Positions 8,970 through 15,590 of a DNA stretch of 37,260 nt are shown here, in pieces. Every line of letters starts with the position of its first letter. Positions within the stretch are counted from its first letter, which is position 1. The position numbers were made by a program, and so were the translations under genes. The stretch comes from Methylobacterium longum. Lineage in GTDB: Bacteria; Pseudomonadota; Alphaproteobacteria; Rhizobiales; Beijerinckiaceae. Under the pieces are notes generated by a model. It was not told the origin of the DNA and ran no database searches. It saw only the letters and a program-made list of their open reading frames with translations. The stretch is from NCBI RefSeq assembly GCF_022179385.1, contig NZ_BPQS01000049.1, forward strand, positions 1 through 37,260, written 5' to 3'.

Positions 8970-9125
8970 ATGGCACGCGAACTCACAACCGGCAGAGCAC
9001 AGGCCGTCACGCCGGAGGACTTCAACGAACGCGTGAAGCGCCTGCTCGCCGACAAGCCGGATCCGCGCAAGGCCGAGCCGAGAGTCAAAGGCTCCAAGAA
9101 CAGCAAGCCGCCCACGAACGGCTGA
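8970..9125 (+). CDS. small charged hypothetical protein (51 aa)
   Basis: The frame reads MARELTTGRAQAVTPEDFNE at its start and ends KPPTNG. The ATG is five bases after a perfect GGAGG, which is the main support for a real gene. It is soluble and highly charged, with a short amphipathic stretch (FNERVKRLLADK) and a Lys/Pro-rich tail that is probably disordered. There is no signal peptide or membrane segment. It resembles the short lineage-specific proteins that are common in Methylobacterium, but I know no function for it. It lies alone between the kinase operon and a minus-strand gene. Confidence 0.55.
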   Translation: MARELTTGRAQAVTPEDFNERVKRLLADKPDPRKAEPRVKGSKNSKPPTNG

Positions 9126-9167
9126 AGCTCCGTCGGCAGGGATGTCCGCGGAAGCCGGACCTCCCCG

Positions 9168-9389
9168 CTAGGATCTCACGGCGGTCAGTTCCTCCAGGGT
9201 GAGATCGATCGCAAGGACGATCTGCCTGGAAGCTCGGGTCGTGGCCGGATCCGAGGTCATGGCGACGACCGCCTGCTGCAGGGCACGGAATTGTTGAAGC
9301 CGAACGGCCGGATCGAGGCCTCGGGCCACGGCTGATTGCACGAGGCCCTGGACGAACTCACGCACTAGATCTTCGTCAACGCCCGGCAC
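9168..9389 (-). CDS. small helical hypothetical protein (73 aa)
   Basis: A GTG start at 9389 follows the ribosome binding site GGAGG by 8 bases on the minus strand. The protein looks all-helical and acidic (begins VPGVDEDLVREFVQGLVQ), with no membrane segment. It lies 107 bp downstream of the B12-fold gene in the same direction and could be cotranscribed with it. I recognise no domain. The reading frame could be a chance one, but the ribosome binding site and even composition favour a gene. Confidence 0.5.
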   Translation of the reverse strand: MPGVDEDLVREFVQGLVQSAVARGLDPAVRLQQFRALQQAVVAMTSDPATTRASRQIVLAIDLTLEELTAVRS

Positions 9390-9496
9390 CGACTGGACCT
9401 CCGCCGCATAAACTCCCGATTGTACCTAACCCCTTGTACCGTGACTGGGATCCAAATTTCGCTGTTCAGCCGGGATCGACGGGGGCCCGGCCGTCG

Positions 9497-10330
9497 TCAA
9501 GGCGCGAACAAGGTCTCGGCGATCGCGACGGCGGAACGCCCGTCCTCGGCGGCCGCGTCCGCGCCGACCGTGACTGCGCAGGCCGGTTCGCGGAGGAACA
9601 GCGGGCCGCCGACGATCACGCGGATCCCCGGATTGCACGAGGCGCCGCGCAGCTTCGCCACGAGTCCGGTCATCACCGGAAGGAGCACGTCGCAGGACAA
9701 CGAGATGCCGATCAGGTCGAACCGTTCGGTACGGACGAGAACAGTGGGATCCTCATCCACCCCGTCCGATAGGACCACGTCCCAGCCCGCCTCGCGGAAG
9801 AAGCTCGCCACCAGGGCGAGGCTGAACAGGTGTGTTTCACCGGGACAGGGGATCAGCAGGGCACGGCGTCCGTTCGTCGATACGTCCGATCCCTCGAGAT
9901 GGGCACAGACGGTACGGGTCAAGCTCTGAAGACGGCCGAGCGCGACGGCGACGTCGAGGAAGTTGGCCTCGTCCTCTTCCCACAGGCGACCGAGGTGACG
10001 GGCTGCCGGAGCGAACAGATCGAGCAGGAGCGTGTCGAGGGACAGACCCTCGTCCAAGAGGTCGCGCACCCACTCGCCCTGATGCCCGCCTTCCATGAGC
10101 GCGTTGGCGAAGGCGCCGACACGTTCAGGCGTCGGCGCTCGCACCTGCGAGCCACGCGCCCGCCGGTCTTCGCGGTGGACCAGCGCGAGACGCGGCAGGA
10201 TCTCACTCTCGATGATCCGAGCGAGGCCGTCTTGAATGCGGGCGGTGTTGCGCGCCGCCGATCCACGCCCCTGCCTGGGGTGCTGGCCGACGCTCGTACA
10301 AGCCGTGTCGATCCCTGCCATCTCAGGCAT
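9497..10330 (-). CDS. cobalamin-binding-fold (B12-binding) regulatory protein
   Basis: A 277-residue soluble protein of the kind with a helical cap followed by a Rossmann-like B12-binding domain, as in MerR-type light regulators and the PpaA/AerR antirepressors. The cap (about 70-145) carries the signature PAARHLGRLWEEDEANFLDV. The B12 domain (155-277) begins RALLIPCPGETHLFSLALV. Here E165-x-H167-x-x-S170 stands where the classical D/E-x-H-x-x-G lower-ligand motif sits, and GGP (241-243) marks the second loop. The ATG at 10330 is preceded by AGGGGG at a 4-base spacing; a longer frame to 10495 has no such site. No DNA-binding domain is present, so it probably acts through a partner protein. 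Light or cobalamin sensing is inferred from the family; the Ser in place of Gly leaves real doubt about B12 binding. Confidence 0.8.
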   Translation of the reverse strand: MPEMAGIDTACTSVGQHPRQGRGSAARNTARIQDGLARIIESEILPRLALVHREDRRARGSQVRAPTPERVGAFANALMEGGHQGEWVRDLLDEGLSLDTLLLDLFAPAARHLGRLWEEDEANFLDVAVALGRLQSLTRTVCAHLEGSDVSTNGRRALLIPCPGETHLFSLALVASFFREAGWDVVLSDGVDEDPTVLVRTERFDLIGISLSCDVLLPVMTGLVAKLRGASCNPGIRVIVGGPLFLREPACAVTVGADAAAEDGRSAVAIAETLFAP

Positions 10331-10393
10331 GACGCCCCCTTGTGTTGACGCATCATAGGTCTGGATTGTGTCAGAAGGCAAATCCACATAAGC

Positions 10394-10399
10394 ATTATA
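10394..10399 (-). promoter_or_regulatory. possible -10 box upstream of the B12-fold gene
   Basis: The 12-base perfect palindrome GCATTATAATGC (10392-10403) carries TATAAT on both strands. On the minus strand it lies about 65 bases before the ATG at 10330. The upstream GCGACA at an 18-base spacing is a poor -35. A+T-rich sites like this are rare in the surrounding DNA. Confidence 0.35.
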
Positions 10400-10403
10400 A
10401 TGC

Positions 10404-11049
10404 AGTTCGACGGCCCTTGTCGCTGCTTCTACGGTCTGGTGCTGCGTCGGCGGTAAGGGAAGGATCGATGCTCGCTCTCCTCGCCTTGATGACACGTATA
10501 GATTTTATGAAGCAGAGTGGATGGTATGCCAGTAACATTGGTCAGTCATCGCGGGGCGGCCGAAATTTTTGATCTGCTGTAGCCGTGGCGGTCCCGCCCG
10601 ATTGAGAAGGTAAATTCCTGTCGGGCTGTGTTCGAATGCCGAAGGTTCTTGCTGTTGTGGTTCTCGCTGGCTATCGCGTCTTGGCGGTGGAGCGTGAGTG
10701 CCGCTCGGCGTGAAGCTGGGACAGGCTTCGCGGTAACGGGCATCGTTTGTGGGCGGTTTGGCGCGGGCCTTCACCGCGGATGACGACGCGCTCAAGGCTG
10801 CTGGCTGGCACATCAAGAACGCCGCGATCGGTGCGGCAGCGAAGCACCGGGACCGTTTCGCGCGCGAATCCTCAGCTTCATCAAGTCGGCGCGCGCATTT
10901 CCGGCGGGATTGGGCGGGGTTCATCAGCCACCCGCCCCCTGAAATCATGAACTGGATCAAGATGCGCCGCACGGGCTTTTTGTTAGCTTATGCGACCTCA
11001 TCCTGTTTGCTTGCCACGGCTCCGGCACGTGGTTGTACAGGAAAAAATC
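10404..11049. other. intergenic region without a supportable gene
   Basis: About 650 bases between the B12-fold gene promoter area and the promoter of the gene at 11107. Open frames at 10505-10972 (minus) and 10749-11234 (plus) cross it. Neither has a ribosome binding site or a domain I know, and the plus frame runs on out of phase into the real gene at 11107. It may be an old mobile-element remnant, but I cannot show that. Confidence 0.45.
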
Positions 11050-11074
11050 GGAACCGCTCGGGTTGCATCGTGTT
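11050..11074 (+). promoter_or_regulatory. EcfG-type general stress promoter candidate
   Basis: GGAAC at 11050-11054 and TGTT at 11071-11074 are separated by 16 bases. This fits the alphaproteobacterial sigma-EcfG pattern GGAAC-N16/17-cGTT except for T instead of C before GTT. Transcription would begin near 11083, leaving a leader of about 25 bases that contains the AAGGAG site of the gene at 11107. Confidence 0.6.
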
Positions 11075-11106
11075 GGCCCTCCAACGCAGCAGCGAAGGAG
11101 ACTCCG

Positions 11107-11394
11107 ATGCGGAAGTTCGCTCTCATCTCCGCCTTAACGCTCTCTCTCGGGGCGATCGGCGCTACCGGTGCGCAGGCACAGGGCTACGGTTACGGATACG
11201 GCGGTCATCACGGCGGCTACGCCCGCAATTATGATCGTGGCTATGGTGGTCGTCGCGACTTCGGCTATCGCCGGCATCGCGGGTTATCGACGGGTGCCGC
11301 TGTCGGTCTCGGCCTGGCCGGGGCGGCCGCTGGCGCTGCGGCTGCCGGCGCGTTTGATCGCGGCGGACCGGGCTACTACGGTCGCGGTTACTAA
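11107..11394 (+). CDS. small exported Gly/Tyr-rich protein
   Basis: A 95-residue protein with a signal peptide (1-24, ending GATGAQA before QGYGYGYGG). It continues as a Gly/Tyr/Arg/His-rich stretch (25-58) and a hydrophobic Ala/Gly segment (about 60-82, AAVGLGLAGAAAGAAAAGA), and ends GPGYYGRGY. The Ala/Gly part resembles the glycine-zipper segments of small envelope proteins. The ATG follows AAGGAG by 8 bases. An EcfG-like promoter lies just upstream and an intrinsic terminator follows, so it is a single-gene unit. Function unknown; an envelope protein made under stress is inferred from the promoter and export signal. Confidence 0.85.
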   Translation: MRKFALISALTLSLGAIGATGAQAQGYGYGYGGHHGGYARNYDRGYGGRRDFGYRRHRGLSTGAAVGLGLAGAAAGAAAAGAFDRGGPGYYGRGY

Positions 11395-11421
11395 ACCACG
11401 AAAGATCTATTGAGGTCAGGG

Positions 11422-11454
11422 GCCCTGTCACGTACGTCGTGGCAGGGCTTTTTT
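11422..11454 (+). terminator. intrinsic terminator
   Basis: GCCCTGTCA (11422-11430) pairs with TGGCAGGGC (11440-11448), nine pairs including one G-T, with a nine-base loop. Six T residues follow (11449-11454). It lies 28 bases after the stop of the small exported protein gene. Confidence 0.88.
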
Positions 11455-11459
11455 GTCAT

Positions 11460-12108
11460 CAGTTGATCTGATGTTTTTGCAAGATCGTTTCTTTTTATAA
11501 ACGGCTGAATTGTAGGGTGTTCGACATCCATTGCTGCGGATTTTACTATTCTTATTGGAGAAAAGAAAATTTATAAGTGAATGAGAGCTTATTATTATAT
11601 ATTATTGATTCATTATTTAAACAAATACGTTGCAGGCCCCTCAAAGTCATACAAAACGGTTTGAATATATTATAACGATCCAACATGGCTGAATTAATAT
11701 CCGATCTGATCTGGCGTGCGAACCACTCTAGACGTCGCTCTTCGACTGGAACAAATGCGGTCGTTCCGCCTGATGGAGCGGCATTGCGATTCGAAGTCGC
11801 GACGTGCCCGCACGTCTGTGCCGAGCAGTCTTGGCCATGAACCTGATGGCTCTATGCCTATACCGAGCCCGTGTCGCCTACCCGTAGGGGCGATGCGCAT
11901 TGACAACCGGCGAATGCCAAACGGGCGTCCCAAACATCTCACGTCTCAATCGATCGGTTGGGTGTTAACCAAGCGTTAACCAATCCGAAGGCGGTAATCG
12001 CATGTCTCAGCTTTGCAACGTTGAGTAGCAGGTCACCGGATCCCAAGGGCCGGCGACCTGATCATCCGTGTCGGTCGCGGGTGTCGGTTGCACATTGGGG
12101 GAAACAAG
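11460..12108. other. A+T-rich island and leader of the anchored-protein gene
   Basis: About 11470-11710 is strongly A+T-rich, with runs such as TTATTATTATATATTATTG, in otherwise G+C-rich DNA. A frame at 11716-11979 exists but has no domain and weak codon bias, so I do not call it. The 3' part carries the CtrA-type box at 11965-11979. The island could be foreign DNA, a binding site for a silencing or MucR-like protein, or a promoter region. Confidence 0.6.
11965..11979. promoter_or_regulatory. CtrA-type binding box TTAA-N7-TTAA
   Basis: TTAA at 11965-11968 and TTAA at 11976-11979 are separated by seven bases (CCAAGCG), and the second is followed by CC. This is the full consensus of the cell-cycle regulator CtrA. 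It lies 129 bases before the ATG at 12109. Confidence 0.6.
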
Positions 12109-12738
12109 ATGGCGGCGGGAGCCTTGGCTGATCTGGCTGTCGAGCCTCAGCTCGGACGTCGGCGCAACCCCGTTCCCCCGCTACTCCTCGCTGCTGGTTG
12201 GGTCGGCCTGTTCGCATACTGTGCCGCCTACCTGACAGAGGACATGCCGTTCCGTCGTCCGCTGGCCCAGATGATCGGTGAGCCGGTCATCGATCAATCC
12301 GACGACCTACCGCGCCACCTGATCACCGTCGCAGCGCCCAAACCGTCCCTCGCAATGGTTCCGGCCGTCGCGACGCCGCCGGCACCTCAGGCCTTCGCGG
12401 CGCAGCCTGTCGTGGCCTCGGTCGCGAGTCGCCCCGCCGTCAGCACCGATTACGTCGGTGTATGGGGGCCTACAACCGATGCGTGCGGTGCACCCGCACG
12501 CCGTCACGGCTACATCCAAGCCACGATTACGCCCGAGCGTGCCAGGGCCGGCAGCACGATCTGCAGCTTCCGCGACACGCACCGTACCGGAAACGCCTGG
12601 GCCATGGCGGCGGATTGCAGCGACCGCGATCGGCGCTGGTCCTCTCAGGTTCGCTTGGTCGTCGACGGAGATCGCCTGACCTGGACAAGCGCGTGGGGAA
12701 CCTCAACCTACGTCCGCTGCAATCGGCGCTCCGGCTGA
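12109..12738 (+). CDS. membrane-anchored protein with a four-cysteine periplasmic domain
   Basis: A 209-residue protein with one N-terminal membrane segment (about 23-43), an Ala/Pro-rich linker (75-112) and a C-terminal domain (113-209). The domain has four cysteines (C126, C152, C170, C204) and the pattern DGDRLTWTS...GTSTYVRC, which I recall from many short rhizobial exported proteins of unknown function. The cysteines could form two disulfides in the periplasm. The ATG at 12109 follows GGGGGA by a suitable distance; an in-frame TTG at 12088 would place that site inside the gene and is less likely. The CtrA-type box upstream suggests cell-cycle control. No enzymatic motif seen. Confidence 0.75.
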   Translation: MAAGALADLAVEPQLGRRRNPVPPLLLAAGWVGLFAYCAAYLTEDMPFRRPLAQMIGEPVIDQSDDLPRHLITVAAPKPSLAMVPAVATPPAPQAFAAQPVVASVASRPAVSTDYVGVWGPTTDACGAPARRHGYIQATITPERARAGSTICSFRDTHRTGNAWAMAADCSDRDRRWSSQVRLVVDGDRLTWTSAWGTSTYVRCNRRSG

Positions 12739-13049
12739 GCGGCGCGACCGGGCCTTGGTCGCCCGCGCGATCCGGCGCGGGGTGCATTGCGGCCCCTCAT
12801 GCCGTAGCCGTGCCATCCTCTTGTCCTCGGTGACCGACGCCATATCCGACGGCGACGCGGGACTTTGTGGCGGGCCATTGCCACCGATGGCAGCGCCATG
12901 GAGACGGCCCCCGGACTGTGCCGGCACACTCGTCAGAAGCACCCAGATGGCTCGGGCCGAAACGACGACCTTCATTGGCGAGGCTGACGTCGGTTCCGAG
13001 CGGCCTGTCACCTGTCCGGCGCTGTTCCCAGCGGACCCGGCCGCCCGTC
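12739..13049. other. intergenic, nothing recognised
   Basis: About 310 bases after the anchored-protein gene. Open frames on both strands (such as 12703-13011 minus and 12755-13093 plus) lack a ribosome binding site, domain or consistent codon bias. No terminator with a T tract was found. Confidence 0.45.
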
Positions 13050-13301
13050 TCAGCGGAGGCTCTGGACCACCGGCTCGAAGGGGAGGGTCATGACCGATAC
13101 CATGAAGGGGCAGTCGGCCGACGAGGATCCGAAGGCATGCAGAGGGCGTGTCGGAGTACCGGCACTGGTATCGCGCCTCCGGCCCACCAAGCGTTCCACG
13201 GCGAGCCCGAGCGTCTCCTCGTAGGCGGTCCCGCCGGCCTCGCCCGCGGGCGTATCGGCACAGAGCTTGGCGAATTCGGCGCGAAGATCGAAGTCGGGCA
13301 T
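13050..13301 (-). CDS. hypothetical protein (83 aa) behind a CtrA-type box
   Basis: The ATG at 13301 follows a weak site (AGGGTGAG) on the minus strand. The first half looks like a soluble helical protein (begins MPDFDLRAEFAKLCADTP); the second half is irregular and may be poorly conserved or shifted in frame. No domain recognised. A perfect TTAA-N7-TTAA box lies 46 bases before the start, which is the main reason to take this gene seriously. Could still be a chance frame. Confidence 0.42.
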   Translation of the reverse strand: MPDFDLRAEFAKLCADTPAGEAGGTAYEETLGLAVERLVGRRRDTSAGTPTRPLHAFGSSSADCPFMVSVMTLPFEPVVQSLR

Positions 13302-13346
13302 GGGCTCACCCTGGTATGGTATGAGCAGCAGGGGACGATGCCGTGG

Positions 13347-13361
13347 TTAACAAATCGTTAA
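13347..13361. promoter_or_regulatory. CtrA-type binding box TTAA-N7-TTAA
   Basis: TTAA at 13347-13350 and 13358-13361 with a seven-base gap. Read on the minus strand it is TTAACGATTTGTTAACC, the complete CtrA consensus with trailing CC. It lies 46 bases before the ATG at 13301 on that strand. Confidence 0.65.
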
Positions 13362-13505
13362 ATGGCTTCTTGGCCTCAGCCTCATGGCATCGATGACGGG
13401 CGACGTGAACGCCAGGGCGATGTGCACCCGCGCGAAAGGTCGCGCGCGGACGATCCTGATGCCGCGGCAGCCTGAACCGGCCCGACGCCTCTGCACGGAG
13501 ATCGC

Positions 13506-14462
13506 CTATCGAAGCCAGCGACCGAGCCGCTCGCGCAAGGTCAGGCGGGAGGCCCGCCGCGCACGCGCGTCCGCGAAGGCGTCGATGCGGATCCGATCCG
13601 TCGGGACTTGGCGCAGGAACCGCTCGGCAATCTCGAAGATCAGCACGTCCGGCCGCACGGCTTCGACATAGGCCCAGTCGATGTTGGCGGACCAGATCGC
13701 GTGCACCTCGGCGAAAGTCTCCGCGAACATGGCGGTCAGGCGCGCTCCCGGATTGTAGATGTAGGAATCTCCGAACAGGACCAGTCGACGCGGATCGGGC
13801 GCCTGAGGGTTCCTCAGCACGACGCGCGACCCGACAAACAATCCACGTGCTCGGACCGCCTGCCCGCTCTCGCGGACATGGACCAGAGCGTTCGCATCGA
13901 CACGCTCCGCCCGCCGCGGAAAGTCGTATGCGACGTAATCCTCGCCGACCGCGGGCTTCAGCTTCTCGCCGAGATCGAAGGTGAAGCGCTCCTGCGCGCG
14001 CGTGCCCGCGAAGACGTGCTCGGCCACGGGGGCGGCCAGGGCCTCGCAGAGTGCGCGATAGGCGATCAGGTAACCGCGATACGTCCAATGGGTGTCGGTC
14101 CGCAGATAGACCGGCTCGTCGTCCCGTGCGCTGCGGAGGGGCGCCAGCAGATCGACCATCGGCGCCGGGTTCCGACAAGCGAGCATCCGCGCGAGCCGAG
14201 CTGCGGGTGGATCCGCGACACCGGGAAACGGGCGACCCAGCCGGTCGGGATAGACGGCGAGTTTGTCGGGCACCACGGTGTGCAGATGCGTGATCCCGAG
14301 CCCGTCCAAGCGGCGGGCCCGCCGGTCGATCAGCCGGGCCCAGCGGTCGAGCACCCGGCGCGAGGTGGCGGTATCGCCGTAGAAGGTCTCGACCTCGCGG
14401 GCGCGCCCGACCCAGTACAGCCAGCCGTCCTGTCCGACCGCCACGCCGTTGCCACTCGTCAT
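13506..14462 (-). CDS. AlgJ/AlgX-like SGNH acyltransferase-type protein
   Basis: A 318-residue protein of the AlgX/AlgJ-type SGNH superfamily, which O-acetylates exopolysaccharides. It begins with the family phrase GQDGWLYW (10-17). The catalytic Asp-His pair is in DTHWTYRG (D123, H125) and the serine is in LFGDSYIYN (S233), in the family order. The ATG at 14462 follows GGGGAG by 5 bases; a longer frame to 14546 has no such site. No signal peptide or membrane segment is visible from this start, unlike AlgX and AlgJ, and no membrane-bound O-acyltransferase partner lies nearby. The substrate is unknown; a surface glycan is inferred from the family. Confidence 0.82.
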   Translation of the reverse strand: MTSGNGVAVGQDGWLYWVGRAREVETFYGDTATSRRVLDRWARLIDRRARRLDGLGITHLHTVVPDKLAVYPDRLGRPFPGVADPPAARLARMLACRNPAPMVDLLAPLRSARDDEPVYLRTDTHWTYRGYLIAYRALCEALAAPVAEHVFAGTRAQERFTFDLGEKLKPAVGEDYVAYDFPRRAERVDANALVHVRESGQAVRARGLFVGSRVVLRNPQAPDPRRLVLFGDSYIYNPGARLTAMFAETFAEVHAIWSANIDWAYVEAVRPDVLIFEIAERFLRQVPTDRIRIDAFADARARRASRLTLRERLGRWLR

Positions 14463-14923
14463 ACCGGCTCCCCGCCTCCCGCGCCTCGGCACGCTGACCG
14501 CCTCACCGGATATCGACGCGATTGCAAGCCCGCGTTCCAGCACCATTCCTCGGAACTCCTGACGCGGGCCCTGACGCTCGGCGAACCAGTCCAGGCACGA
14601 TCCATCAGGACCGCATCCCGCGACGCCGGTCTGATTTTCGGACGCACGGATCCGTTTCCGGGAAACATCATCGACGGTAGCGCGGTACGCCGATCAGGTG
14701 ATGAGGAACTTGCAACAGCGACCGGCGAGGCGGCTGATGTCCGCATTGTGGATCGTCACGGGCTGCATCCTCGTGCTTGTTGGGTTCGCGGCCGCGCGAT
14801 GCGCCGAGTATCGCTGAGCCGCCGCCCGCCGGCCTGCTCCCCTCGACATCCTGGCGCTCGTGGCACTGACGCTCCCCGCTGTCCGACTCACCCTGATGCA
14901 GCCCGGGCGTCCTGAGCCGAGCG
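14463..14923. other. intergenic with a possible micro-membrane protein frame
   Basis: About 460 bases between the acyltransferase gene and the PilZ gene. The only item worth noting is the short plus-strand frame at 14701-14817 listed separately. Larger frames here are out of phase with any domain. Confidence 0.4.
14701..14817 (+). CDS. possible 26-38 residue single-span membrane peptide
   Basis: The frame from ATG 14701 ends at TGA 14815-14817. From the internal ATG at 14737 it reads MSALWIVTGCILVLVGFAAA followed by RCAEYR, a single hydrophobic span with a positive tail. That ATG has GAGG six bases upstream, better than the first ATG. Small single-span peptides are common but hard to prove from sequence alone. 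Confidence 0.3.
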   Translation: MRNLQQRPARRLMSALWIVTGCILVLVGFAAARCAEYR

Positions 14924-15214
14924 TCAGTCCGGCTCTGAGCAGAACACCACCCCGGCGGTACGCTCTTTCTGCCAGACGAGCTTGACCGAGTAGCGCGTCT
15001 CCGCGTTGGCCAGAACCAGATCGAACGCGCTCTCCAGCCTCACGGCGTGCGAGCCGAGAAATTCGAGCATCGCGCCGCGATCGGAGATGTTCTTGACTTG
15101 GCAGGGAAACCGACACCCGTTCGGATGGTGAGCGAAGGCCAGCAGGGCCGTCGGCTTGCGCTCAGTCGCGCGGGCTTCGACGAACGTGCTCTTGGTCGTG
15201 CCGCTGTGGGACAT
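14924..15214 (-). CDS. PilZ-domain c-di-GMP receptor protein
   Basis: A 96-residue stand-alone PilZ domain. The c-di-GMP binding signature is complete: R15-ATE-R19 (RxxxR), then N42-I-S44-D-R-G47 ([D/N]xSxxG). The rest follows the PilZ beta-barrel pattern, ending TAGVVF near residue 91. Such single-domain proteins bind c-di-GMP and act on motility or exopolysaccharide export through partners. I chose the ATG at 15214 because a GGCGGGA-like site precedes it; ATG 15241 in frame is an alternative. The upstream DNA (15250-15300) is A+T-rich and shared with the divergent gene at 15591. The acyltransferase, BcsS and ExoD genes in the window point to exopolysaccharide as a possible output. Confidence 0.85.
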   Translation of the reverse strand: MSHSGTTKSTFVEARATERKPTALLAFAHHPNGCRFPCQVKNISDRGAMLEFLGSHAVRLESAFDLVLANAETRYSVKLVWQKERTAGVVFCSEPD

Positions 15215-15241
15215 GGCCGATGTTCCCGCCCCGTCGGCCAT

Positions 15242-15590
15242 CACGGCGCGAACTCTATTAATTTCTACTGAATTTATGAATACTTGTTTTATAAAGCGAG
15301 CCAGGTCGAAACTTCTCGCGATCCGAGGCACAGCGCGCCGATCCCGCATCGGTACCTGCTTCGCGAGCGTAGCCTCCGCCTGGTCATTCGCGGTCGATGT
15401 CTGGCAGCATCCCCGATGCGCACGCCCGCAGAGGGGGGAAGATCCGGAAAGCCCCGAGGGTGGGCGGTGATCGTCAGGCAGTTTAGCACGACGCGGTCGA
15501 CCGGCTGGACCCTCAGCCTATCTGCCGTGCGGCGGGCGTCGTCCTTCACCTCCTCGATGGATCGCACCGCAGGCAGATCCGGAGACGATC
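15242..15590. other. divergent intergenic region with an A+T-rich patch
   Basis: This separates the PilZ gene (minus) from the secreted-protein gene (plus). Bases 15253-15300 are A+T-rich (for example TTTATGAATACTTGTTTTAT) and probably hold the PilZ promoter. I could not fix convincing -35 and -10 boxes. Confidence 0.4.

Noticed and set aside
10340..10400. TGT-N12-ACA site (CrtJ/PpsR type) before the B12-fold gene
   Set aside because: The nearest TGT and ACA are 14 bases apart, not 12.
10749..11234. Plus-strand frame of 161 codons overlapping the small exported gene
   Set aside because: It runs out of phase through the real gene at 11107, which has a signal peptide, ribosome binding site and terminator.
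11716..11979. Plus-strand frame of 87 codons after the A+T-rich island
   Set aside because: No domain, weak codon bias, and it runs across the CtrA-type box.
14534..14538. GGAAC upstream of the AlgJ-like gene as an EcfG site
   Set aside because: The downstream element is GTC rather than GTT and the spacing to a CGTN element is 15.
13608..14915. Plus-strand frame of 435 codons over the AlgJ-like gene
   Set aside because: Antisense to a gene with a complete catalytic set; no recognisable domain.
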